From Paraburkholderia nodosa (lineage in GTDB: Bacteria; Pseudomonadota; Gammaproteobacteria; Burkholderiales; Burkholderiaceae), in NCBI RefSeq assembly GCF_001718195.1, contig NZ_MCNV01000010.1, positions 226,155 through 290,154 on the forward strand: DNA of 64,000 nt, read 5' to 3'. Of this stretch, positions 44,167 through 52,382 are shown piece by piece. The translations under genes were made by a program, and so were the position numbers. The notes below the pieces were generated by a model, which was not told the DNA's origin, ran no database searches, and saw only the letters and a program-made list of their open reading frames with translations. Numbering within the stretch: the first letter of the stretch is position 1; each line of letters starts with the position of its first letter.

Positions 44167-47100
44167 ATGATTGGCATCGTGCGCGTCGCGCTGAAACGGC
44201 CTTATACATTTGTCGTTCTGGCCGTGTTTATCCTGATCGTCGGCGTTTTGTCGGCGTTTCGTACCCCTACGGATATTTTTCCTCCGATCAATATCCCGGT
44301 GATTAGCGTGGTATGGCAGTACACGGGGCTTTCGCCCGACCAGATGGAAGGTCGCGTGATGGCTCCGTATGAGCGGGTGTTGACGACCACCGTGAATGGC
44401 GTTCAGCACATCGAAGGCACGTCGCTTACCGGCTACGGCATCGTCAAAATCTTCTTTCAGCCTGGCACCAACATTGGTACCGCGAATGCGCAGGTGACCG
44501 CCATTTCGCAGGAGATTTTGAAGCAGCTGCCGCCCTCGGCGACGCCGCCGTTCATTATCAATTACAACGCTTCGACCGTTCCGATTATCCAGCTCGCGCT
44601 TTCGGGCAAAGGCCTCTCGGAACAGAATCTGGCGGACCTCGGAAAGAACCAGTTGCGGCCGATTCTCGCGACCGTGAACGGCGCTGCGATCCCGTTTCCG
44701 TTTGGCGGCAAGGACCGCCAGGTTCAGATCAACATCAAGCCGTCCGAACTCGAAGCGCGCTCCTTGTCGGCCGAGGACGTGCTCAATGCGTTGACGGCGC
44801 AGAACCTCGTGACGCCGGTCGGCACCGAAAAGATCGGCAACTACGAGTACACGCTGCAGCTGAACGACGCGCCGGAGACGATCGCGGCCATTGCGAACCT
44901 GCCGATCAAGTCCGCCAATGGCACCGTGGTGCACATGCACGATGTGGCTGACGTGACCGACGGCAGCCCGCCGCAGCCCAATATCGTTCACGTGGAAGGC
45001 AAGCGTTCGGTGCTGCTCACCGTGTTCAAGAACGGTTCGGCATCCACATTGTCGATCATCGGCGGCATTCGTCAGAAGGTTGCCGACGCGAAGGCCTCCT
45101 TGCCGGACGCGCTCCAGATCGACGCAATTGGCGACCAGTCGATCTTCGTGCGGTCTGCAATCAAGGGCGTGGCGCGCGAGGGCTTGATTGCCGCCTTGCT
45201 CACGAGCGTGATGATCCTGCTGTTCCTGGGTAGCTGGCGCTCGACGATCATTATCGCGACCTCGATTCCGCTCGCGATTCTCGGGTCGATTTCGGTGCTC
45301 TCGGTGCTCGGCGAAACGCTCAATATCATGACGCTCGGCGGGCTCGCGTTAGCGGTGGGGATTCTCGTGGACGACGCCACCGTGACCATCGAGAACATCA
45401 ACTGGCACCTGGAGCAAGGCAAGGACGTCGAAAGCGCGATTCTCGACGGCGCGGCACAAATCGTGACACCCGCGTTCGTCTCGCTGCTTTGCATCTGCAT
45501 CGTGTTCGTGCCGATGTTCTTCCTGAATGGCGTGGCGAGGTTCCTGTTCGTGCCGATGGCCGAGTCGGTGATCTTCGCGATGATTTCCTCGTTCATTCTC
45601 TCGCGCACGCTCGTGCCGACGATGGCGAAGTACCTGCCGAAGTCCCATGCGAATGAGCAGGGACATCACGAGTCTGCCGGCGTGTGGGCGCGCTTTCACC
45701 GCGGATTCGAGCAGCGCTTCGAACGCGTGCGTGCGAACTATGCCGCGATGCTCGAACGGGTGCTGGAACGTCGCCGCACGTTCGTGATTGGCTTCTTTGC
45801 ATTCGTCGTGGCGTCGTTCGCGTTGATGCCGCTGCTCGGGCGCAACTTCTTCCCGGACGTCGATGCGGGCCAGATCCTGCTGCACGTGCGTGCGCCCGTG
45901 GGTAAGCGTGTGGAGCGAACCGCCGAGATCTTCGCCGAGGTGCAAGCGCAGGTGCGCGCGACGATCCCGCCGTCCGAACTGGGCACCGTGGTGGACAACA
46001 TTGGACTTTCCACCAGCTCCATCAATACGGCCTACAACAACACGGGCACTATCGGCCCGCAGGACGGCGACATCCAGATCTCGCTGAAAGAAGGCCATGG
46101 GCCGACGGCCGCTTATGTGCGCAAGCTGCGCGAATCGCTGCCGCGCGCGTTCCCCGGCGTGACGTTCTCGTTCCCGCCCGCGGACATCGTGAGCCAGATC
46201 CTGAACTTCGGTTCGCCCGCACCGATCGACCTGCAGATTCGCGGCAACAATCTGCCGGCCGACTTCGCCTACGCGAACTCGTTACTGCGTCAGATCCGCC
46301 ACGTGCCCGGCGTCGTCGATGCGCGCATCGAGCAATCGCAGGCCAATCCGCAATTCAACATCGATGTTGATCGCGACCGCGCATCGCTTCAGGGCCTCAC
46401 CGAACGCGATGTGACCAACAGCCTCGTGGTGCACATGGCGGGTTCGAGCCAGATCGCCCCGACCTACTGGCTCAACGCGGCCAATGGCGTGGAGTATTCG
46501 ATCGTGCTGCAGACGCCGCAATACAGCGTGGATTCGCTCTCGTCGCTCGTGAATCTGCCGGTGAGCGGCGGGGCCGAGGCCAACGATGGGCAAATTCTCG
46601 GCGGGGTCGCGAGCATTCACCGCACGGCCAGCAACGAAGTGGTGAGCAACTACAACGTGCAGCCGATGGTCGAGGTGTTCGCCACGACCCAGGGCCGCGA
46701 TCTCGGCGCCGTCGCCGCCGACATTCGCCACATCGTCTCGGCCAATGCCAAGGAAGCACCCAAGGGGGCGAAGGTCGTTCTGCTTGGCCAGGCTCAGACG
46801 ATGAACAACGCCTTCGGCGGGTTGTCGTTCGGGATTCTGGGCGCGGTTGTGCTGATTTACCTGCTCATCGTCGTCAATTTCCAGTCGTGGTCCGATCCGC
46901 TCGTGATCGTGGCGGCATTGCCTGGTGCGTTGGCCGGCATCGTCTGGATGTTGTTTGCGACGGATACCACGCTCTCGGTGCCCGCACTGACCGGCGCAAT
47001 CATGTGCATGGGCGTGGCTACGGCCAATTCGATTCTGGTGGTGAGTTTCTGCCGCGAACGTCTGACCGAGCACGGCGACGCGTTCAAGGCTGCATTGGAA

Positions 47101-47355
47101 GCCGGTACGACCCGGTTTCGGCCGGTCCTCATGACGGCACTCTCGATGATCATCGGCATGGCGCCGATGGCATTAAGTCTTGGCGAGGGCGGAGAGCAAA
47201 ACGCGCCGTTGGGCCGAGCGGTGATTGGCGGACTGCTGTTTGCCACTGCTGCAACGCTTTTTCTCGTGCCCGCTATTTTTTGCATGATCCACTCGCGTCG
47301 GGGTCGCACATCGACGGCCGCGCAGTTTACCGGAGATTCGATCCATGTCCTCTGA
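44167..47355 (+). CDS. RND efflux permease
   Basis: A 1062-residue trimeric inner-membrane pump protein. It has a transmembrane helix at residues 13-33 (FVVLAVFILIVGVL), a large periplasmic loop, and the proton-relay motif GILVDDATVTIENI in helix 4; a second half repeats this layout. The loop sequences favour the multidrug (HAE1/Mdt-like) rather than the metal-ion branch, although I cannot see the substrate. The frame opens at 44113; I use the ATG at 44167 that begins MIGIVRVALKRPY. Its 3' end overlaps the adaptor gene by 11 bases. Confidence 0.94.
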   Translation: MIGIVRVALKRPYTFVVLAVFILIVGVLSAFRTPTDIFPPINIPVISVVWQYTGLSPDQMEGRVMAPYERVLTTTVNGVQHIEGTSLTGYGIVKIFFQPGTNIGTANAQVTAISQEILKQLPPSATPPFIINYNASTVPIIQLALSGKGLSEQNLADLGKNQLRPILATVNGAAIPFPFGGKDRQVQINIKPSELEARSLSAEDVLNALTAQNLVTPVGTEKIGNYEYTLQLNDAPETIAAIANLPIKSANGTVVHMHDVADVTDGSPPQPNIVHVEGKRSVLLTVFKNGSASTLSIIGGIRQKVADAKASLPDALQIDAIGDQSIFVRSAIKGVAREGLIAALLTSVMILLFLGSWRSTIIIATSIPLAILGSISVLSVLGETLNIMTLGGLALAVGILVDDATVTIENINWHLEQGKDVESAILDGAAQIVTPAFVSLLCICIVFVPMFFLNGVARFLFVPMAESVIFAMISSFILSRTLVPTMAKYLPKSHANEQGHHESAGVWARFHRGFEQRFERVRANYAAMLERVLERRRTFVIGFFAFVVASFALMPLLGRNFFPDVDAGQILLHVRAPVGKRVERTAEIFAEVQAQVRATIPPSELGTVVDNIGLSTSSINTAYNNTGTIGPQDGDIQISLKEGHGPTAAYVRKLRESLPRAFPGVTFSFPPADIVSQILNFGSPAPIDLQIRGNNLPADFAYANSLLRQIRHVPGVVDARIEQSQANPQFNIDVDRDRASLQGLTERDVTNSLVVHMAGSSQIAPTYWLNAANGVEYSIVLQTPQYSVDSLSSLVNLPVSGGAEANDGQILGGVASIHRTASNEVVSNYNVQPMVEVFATTQGRDLGAVAADIRHIVSANAKEAPKGAKVVLLGQAQTMNNAFGGLSFGILGAVVLIYLLIVVNFQSWSDPLVIVAALPGALAGIVWMLFATDTTLSVPALTGAIMCMGVATANSILVVSFCRERLTEHGDAFKAALEAGTTRFRPVLMTALSMIIGMAPMALSLGEGGEQNAPLGRAVIGGLLFATAATLFLVPAIFCMIHSRRGRTSTAAQFTGDSIHVL

Positions 47356-48523
47356 ACCCACAACACGCGCCGCACTCGCGCAGCGTCAGCTTTCTTTAAC
47401 AGGCATTGTCGGCGGTGCGCTCGCCGTCCTCATCGTGGCTGGTGGCGTCTCGCTTCGCATGAAGCATGAGCATCAACTCAAAGACTGGACCGAGGCGCAA
47501 GCCGTGCCGTCCGTGAATGTCGTCGTGCCCGCGCCGGAGGCGCCGGGCGGCGCGCTGGACCTGCCCGGCAGACTGGAGGCCTTCGAAAGCGCGTCCATCT
47601 ATGCACGAGTGAGCGGATACCTGAAATCGTGGAGCGTCGACATCGGCACACCGGTGAAGGCAGGCCAGACGCTCGCCGAGATCGAAACGCCCGAACTCGA
47701 TCAGCAGTTGATCCAGGCGAAGGCCGACCTCGCGAGCGCGCAAGCCGATGCCGCGCTCGCGAAAACGACCGCGGCACGCTGGCAAAGTCTTCTGGACTCC
47801 GATTCAGTATCGCGCCAGGAGGTCGATGACCGCACGCAGGACTACGTGGCGAAGCAGGCCCGCGTGGCGGCAGCGCAGGCCAATCTGGACCGGCTGGTCG
47901 CGACCAAGAGCTTCGCGCGGATCGTCGCCCCGTTCGACGGCGTGATCACTGCACGCAACACCGACGTTGGCGCATTGATCAATGCGGGCGGCGGTACGGG
48001 GCCGCAACTCTTCTCTGTATCGAGCGTGGACAAGCTGCGCGTGTACGTACGCGTGCCGCAGGAATACGTGCCGGCGGTCAAGCCCGGTGGAACTGGCACC
48101 TTCACCGTACCGGAGTATCCGGGCAAGACATTCACCGCCACGGTGGTGGGTCAGGCCGACTCGGTGAACGCCGCATCGGGCACGTCGCTCGTCCAGCTGA
48201 TGGTCGATAACCCCGGTCATTTGCTGTTGCCGGGCGACTTCGTGAATCTGCATTTTTCGCTGCCGGCGCGCGCCAACGCACTGCGGGTGCCGGCGAGCGC
48301 GCTGATATTCGACAACCGGGGGCTGCGGCTGGCCACTGTCGATCGCAGCGACACCGTTCACTTCAAACCCGTTTCGATCGTGCAGGACCTCGGCAACGCG
48401 GTCGATATCGGCTCGGGGCTGGCGCAGAGCGACCGCGTGGTCGACGCGCCGCCCGATGGTCTTGTCGAAGGCGACCATGTTCAGGTGATCGCGCCCACGG
48501 CCAAAGGTGACAAGCATGACTAG
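47345..48523 (+). CDS. RND periplasmic adaptor subunit
   Basis: A 392-residue membrane-fusion protein. An N-terminal anchor (IVGGALAVLIVAGGVSL) is followed by GALDLPGRLEAFESASIYARVSG, the lipoyl half-motif, a helical hairpin, and IVAPFDGVITARNTDVGALI as the second half. It connects the RND pump to the outer-membrane channel. It overlaps the permease gene by 11 bases and the channel gene by eight. Confidence 0.93.
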   Translation: MSSEPTTRAALAQRQLSLTGIVGGALAVLIVAGGVSLRMKHEHQLKDWTEAQAVPSVNVVVPAPEAPGGALDLPGRLEAFESASIYARVSGYLKSWSVDIGTPVKAGQTLAEIETPELDQQLIQAKADLASAQADAALAKTTAARWQSLLDSDSVSRQEVDDRTQDYVAKQARVAAAQANLDRLVATKSFARIVAPFDGVITARNTDVGALINAGGGTGPQLFSVSSVDKLRVYVRVPQEYVPAVKPGGTGTFTVPEYPGKTFTATVVGQADSVNAASGTSLVQLMVDNPGHLLLPGDFVNLHFSLPARANALRVPASALIFDNRGLRLATVDRSDTVHFKPVSIVQDLGNAVDIGSGLAQSDRVVDAPPDGLVEGDHVQVIAPTAKGDKHD

Positions 48524-49982
48524 GTATCTGAAACTCGCCACGCTGGTGAGTGCCGTGGTGCTCGCCGCGTGCTCGCTCGCGCCGCACTACGAGGTTCCGG
48601 AAACACCCGTGGCGGCGCAGTACCAGACCCAGGGACCATGGACCGTGGCCAGCCCCGCTGACCAGCTCGATCGCGCGGGATGGTGGAAGCTGTACAAGGA
48701 GCCGGAACTCGACGACCTCGAGCAACGGCTGATCGCGAATAACCCCGACCTGAGCGCGGCGCTGTTTCACTATGAGCAGTCGCAGGCGTACATCAGGCAG
48801 GTCAAGTCGCAGATGTACCCGCAGGTTTCCGCTGTGGGCAATGTCCAGCGCGACCGTGAGTCGGACTCGCGGCCGTTGCGCAGCCCGACTGGGCCGACCG
48901 ATTACAACTCAGCCACGCTGGGTGTCGAAGTCGACTACGAAGTGGACCTTTGGGGACGCGTGCGCGATTCCGTCGCAGCAAGCAAGGACGAAGGGCAGGC
49001 GTCGAAGGCGGATCTCGCCTCGACGCAGTTGAGCCTCGAAATCGAGCTGGCCCGAAGCTATATCGACCTGCGGGGTCTCGATCAGCAGATTCAGCTGATC
49101 GAGGGGACCCAGGAGGCGTACCAGAAGGCGCTCGACCTGACCCGCAACCGGCATGGCGCGGGCATCGTGTCGGGTCTCGACGTGGCGCGCGCCAGCAACC
49201 AGTTGTCATCGGTCCAGTCCGAACTCACCCAGATCAAGGCAAGGCGCGCATTGCTCGAACACGCGGTGGCGGTGCTGGTCGGCGCTTCGCCTTCTGAGTT
49301 CCAGCTCGCACCGAGTACCGATTCGATCGCGTTGCCCGTGATTCCGGTCGGGGTGCCGTCGACGTTGTTGCAAAGGCGGCCTGACGTCGCCGCAGCCGAG
49401 CGGCGCATCGCGGCGGCCAATTCAAAAATTGGCGTGGCGCGCGCGGCGTATTTCCCGACGCTCACGCTCAGCGCGCAGGGCGGCGTGCAAAGCTCGGTGC
49501 TCGGCAATCTGCTCAGTCTTTCCAGTTCGTATTGGGCGATCGGACCGTCGCTGGCGGTGTATCTGCTGGACGGCGGCAAGCGCCACGCGCAGCTGGATTC
49601 GGCGAAGGAGGCCACGGCGGAGGCAGGGGCACGCTATCGCAGCGTGGTGCTGGCGTCGTTCCGGCAGGTGGAAGACAACCTCACGTTGCTCGACGATCTG
49701 GGCACCGCGACGAATCAGCAGCAGGACGCCGCCAATGCCGCCCAAACCGCGCTCAACCTGGCGCTCGCGCGCTATCAGCGCGGCGCGGTGAGCTACCTGG
49801 ATGTGGTCGAGGCTCAATCGGCCGAGCTGGAATCGCAACGCAGTGTCATCGCGCTTCGCACGCGGCAACTGGATGCGAATGTCGACCTCATTCACGCGCT
49901 CGGCGGCGGCTGGACCACGGACGACCTGAAGGACCGGTTGAATTTCATACAACAAGGACAGCAACGTCATGAACCTGCTTGA
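48516..49982 (+). CDS. RND efflux outer-membrane lipoprotein
   Basis: A 488-residue NodT/OprM-family channel with lipobox LAAC and then SLAPHYEVP. YEVDLWGRVRDSVAASKDE and RRPDVAAAERRIAAANSKIGVARA are family signatures. The ATG at 48516 has an AAAGGTG site; a GTG at 48507 is a weaker alternative. It overlaps the adaptor gene upstream and, at its 3' end, the start of a dxs paralogue by 14 bases. Confidence 0.93.
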   Translation: MTRYLKLATLVSAVVLAACSLAPHYEVPETPVAAQYQTQGPWTVASPADQLDRAGWWKLYKEPELDDLEQRLIANNPDLSAALFHYEQSQAYIRQVKSQMYPQVSAVGNVQRDRESDSRPLRSPTGPTDYNSATLGVEVDYEVDLWGRVRDSVAASKDEGQASKADLASTQLSLEIELARSYIDLRGLDQQIQLIEGTQEAYQKALDLTRNRHGAGIVSGLDVARASNQLSSVQSELTQIKARRALLEHAVAVLVGASPSEFQLAPSTDSIALPVIPVGVPSTLLQRRPDVAAAERRIAAANSKIGVARAAYFPTLTLSAQGGVQSSVLGNLLSLSSSYWAIGPSLAVYLLDGGKRHAQLDSAKEATAEAGARYRSVVLASFRQVEDNLTLLDDLGTATNQQQDAANAAQTALNLALARYQRGAVSYLDVVEAQSAELESQRSVIALRTRQLDANVDLIHALGGGWTTDDLKDRLNFIQQGQQRHEPA

Positions 49983-51762
49983 CATGATCGATTTCCCGAG
50001 CAATCTGCGCGATCTGGATGAGCGTGAGCTTCAGCGCCTCGTGGACGAGGTTCGGGAATTCGTGATCGAAAGTGTGTCGAGTACCGGCGGCCACCTGGCA
50101 TCGAACCTCGGTGTGGTGGAGTTGTCGGTTGCCCTTCACTATGTATTCGACACGCCGCAAGATCGCCTGGTGTGGGACGTGGGGCACCAATGCTACCCGC
50201 ACAAGATCCTGACGGGCCGAAAAGCGGCCATGGCAAGCGTGCGGAAAGTGGGCGGGATGGCCGGTTTCCCCGCGCGCGAAGAGTCGCCTTACGACGCGTT
50301 CGGTGTCGGGCACGCCGGCACGTCGATTTCGGCGGCGGTCGGCATGGCCCTGGGCCTGCGCGGTCGGGACGCCCGCGTCGTTGCGGTGATCGGCGATGGC
50401 TCATTGTCCGCGGGGATGGCGTATGAAGCGCTGAATCACGCAGGGTCCTGCGAAACGCTGCCGCTGACGATCGTTCTGAATGACAACCGCATGTCGATTT
50501 CACCGGCGGTCGGCGGACTGAATGATCATCTCGAGGCGCTGGTTACGCGCTGGCGCGACGAAGCGAACGTCCCCATATCCACGCTATTCGAAACGCTAGG
50601 TCTGGACTACGTCGGTCCCATCGATGGCCACGATATGGCGAATCTACTCGCCACGCTGCGGGACGCGAAGACACGCAACCGGCCGCACGTCATCCACGTG
50701 GTGACGAAGAAAGGAAAAGGTTATCGACCTGCGGAACTGGAGCCCGTTGCGTACCACGGGCCGAGCCCGTTCAAACCCGATACCGGGTTGGTGCGCAAGA
50801 AGGGCGGCAAGCTGACCTATAGCCAGGTATTCGGTCAATGGTTGTGCGACGCGGCGGCAACGGATGAGCGCATCTTCGGCATCACGCCCGCGATGAGCGA
50901 AGGATCCTGCCTGACCGGATTCGAGCGTCGTTATCCGGATCGCTACATCGACGTGGGTATCGCAGAACAGCACGCCGTCACGCTGGCGGCCGGCCTCGCC
51001 GTTGAGGGAATGAGGCCCGTCGTCGCCATCTACTCGACGTTTCTTCAGCGCGGCTATGACCAGCTGATTCACGACGTCGCCCTGCAGAATCTGCCGGTTC
51101 TGTTCGCGCTCGACCGCGCGGGGATTGCCGGGGGCGACGGCGCCACGCATCTGGGTGCGTTCGACATCGCGGCCCTGCGTTGCGTGCCGAATATGGTGGT
51201 GATGACCCCGTCCGACGAAAAGGAATGCTATCGCATGCTGAACACCGGCCTTGCGTGGCCTGGACCGTGCGCCGTGCGATACCCGCGGGAGACAACGGGA
51301 TCTGAAGTCATTGAGCAGACGAAAGAAACACTGCCGCTCGGAAGAGGCGTGGTTTGCCGCGTCTCCGGCAAGCGGGACAGCGCGCGGGTGGCGTTTCTCG
51401 CGTTCGGGCCCTTGCTCTCGGTCGCGATGGAAGTCGCAAGGGAGATCGATGCGACCGTGGTCGATATGCGCTTCGTCAAACCGCTCGATGAAGACTTGTT
51501 GCTGACGGTTGCCAACGAGCACGAGGTGATCGTGACGATCGAAGAAGGCACCGTGCTCGGCGGAGCGGGCGCCGCATGCGCCGAGCGGATCGCGGCGGAA
51601 GGGTGGGCCGTACGTATGCTGCGGCTCGGACTTCCCGACGCCTTTGTCCCGCACGGCGACCGTGCCGAACTGCTCCGTTTGAATGGTCTGGGAGTCGCAG
51701 GCGTGCGGGAAGCCGTCCTGGCGTTCACCGAAGCGGTAGACCTGCTCGACCCGGTTGAATGA
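49969..51762 (+). CDS. dxs: 1-deoxy-D-xylulose-5-phosphate synthase paralogue in an RND operon
   Basis: A 597-residue thiamine-diphosphate enzyme that joins pyruvate and glyceraldehyde 3-phosphate to give DXP, the entry compound of the MEP isoprenoid pathway and of thiamine and pyridoxal synthesis. STGGHLASNLGVVELSVALH, VWDVGHQCYPHKILTG, the ThDP motif GDGSLSAGMAYEALNHAG and ALDRAGIAGGDGATHLGAFD are present, so it looks catalytically intact. The last motif deviates from the usual DRAGLVG.DGPTH.G form, which marks a divergent copy. Its start codon lies inside the end of the outer-membrane-factor gene, so it is coupled to an RND efflux pump. That is not a usual place for housekeeping dxs. Confidence 0.92.
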   Translation: MNLLDMIDFPSNLRDLDERELQRLVDEVREFVIESVSSTGGHLASNLGVVELSVALHYVFDTPQDRLVWDVGHQCYPHKILTGRKAAMASVRKVGGMAGFPAREESPYDAFGVGHAGTSISAAVGMALGLRGRDARVVAVIGDGSLSAGMAYEALNHAGSCETLPLTIVLNDNRMSISPAVGGLNDHLEALVTRWRDEANVPISTLFETLGLDYVGPIDGHDMANLLATLRDAKTRNRPHVIHVVTKKGKGYRPAELEPVAYHGPSPFKPDTGLVRKKGGKLTYSQVFGQWLCDAAATDERIFGITPAMSEGSCLTGFERRYPDRYIDVGIAEQHAVTLAAGLAVEGMRPVVAIYSTFLQRGYDQLIHDVALQNLPVLFALDRAGIAGGDGATHLGAFDIAALRCVPNMVVMTPSDEKECYRMLNTGLAWPGPCAVRYPRETTGSEVIEQTKETLPLGRGVVCRVSGKRDSARVAFLAFGPLLSVAMEVAREIDATVVDMRFVKPLDEDLLLTVANEHEVIVTIEEGTVLGGAGAACAERIAAEGWAVRMLRLGLPDAFVPHGDRAELLRLNGLGVAGVREAVLAFTEAVDLLDPVE

Positions 51763-51858
51763 CTGCCCTGTGCCTCCGGTTTGGGTTACGCGATGTAAAG
51801 AGTGAATTGAGGCTGGCCTGGTTGGTGGCATGGGGCGTTGATCCTATAGTTATCGAGA

Positions 51859-51870
51859 CTGGATATCCAG
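51859..51870. promoter_or_regulatory. Perfect palindrome CTGGATATCCAG before the small HMA-like gene
   Basis: A 12-base perfect palindrome directly upstream of the ribosome-binding site. Possible promoter elements (TTGATC near 51839 and TATAGTT near 51845) lie too close together to be certain. It may be an operator. Confidence 0.4.
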
Positions 51871-51885
51871 ACAGAGAGGTGAAAA

Positions 51886-52086
51886 ATGAAGTTCGCGATG
51901 AAAACTGAAATCCGCCCGGACGATCTTTCGACGATCGTCCATGCGATGAAGTCGGTGGACGCCGACGCGAAGGTCGATGTCGATGTTGGCGCGCAAACCG
52001 TGAGCGTCGATTCGTGGTTGATGCCCGAAGAGTTTCTGGTTGCGTTCTACGACGAGGACATGGATGTCGGCATTGCCGAGTGGTAG
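51886..52086 (+). CDS. Small HMA-like protein without the metal-binding CxxC
   Basis: A 66-residue protein. Its pattern (LSTIVHAMKSVDADAKVDVDVGAQTVSVDS and a second helix) matches the beta-alpha-beta fold of heavy-metal-associated chaperones, but there is no cysteine at all; the loop where CxxC should be reads RPDDL. It therefore cannot bind copper in the usual manner. An AGAGAGGTG ribosome-binding site supports expression. It stands between dxs and an acetolactate-synthase-like gene, with a palindrome just upstream. Function unknown. Confidence 0.7.
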   Translation: MKFAMKTEIRPDDLSTIVHAMKSVDADAKVDVDVGAQTVSVDSWLMPEEFLVAFYDEDMDVGIAEW

Positions 52087-52116
52087 GAAACAGTCAGCCG
52101 TCAGCCACGGTGGCCC

Positions 52117-52131
52117 GGATGCGACGCATCC
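52117..52131. repeat. Inverted repeat GGATGCG-A-CGCATCC
   Basis: Perfect seven-base arms around one base, 30 bases after the small HMA-like gene. There is no T-run. It could be a transcription-factor site or an mRNA 3'-end hairpin. Confidence 0.3.
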
Positions 52132-52382
52132 TGGCCCATAAACAGCCGTATTGCTGACGCGCGCCGCTTCAATCGTTGTCAGAATTCTTGGAACCCTTTC
52201 TCACAGTATTTCCAGGCGCACGTCAAAAGAGTGCCGGGTGGACTGTGCTTCATGCGGAGAACCCGCTGACGCTGTCGTCCACGAGCTGGTAGGGGACATA
52301 CGCTGTTCTTGAGTCGGAAGGGAAATGATCCGTTGTGTTTGGCCGCTGACCGCATCAGCGCCCGTTTCCGTGCGAGCCTCGT

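Noticed and set aside
44167..47355. Heavy-metal (CusA-type) RND pump
   Set aside because: The periplasmic segments and the OprM-type channel fit the multidrug branch better, and no metal-binding Met/His clusters are visible in the adaptor.
51886..52086. Copper chaperone
   Set aside because: The HMA fold pattern is present but there is no cysteine, so copper binding of the usual kind is excluded.
52087..52382. A leader-peptide attenuator before the acetolactate-synthase-like gene
   Set aside because: I found no short frame rich in Leu, Val or Ile codons and no terminator hairpin with a T-run in this stretch.
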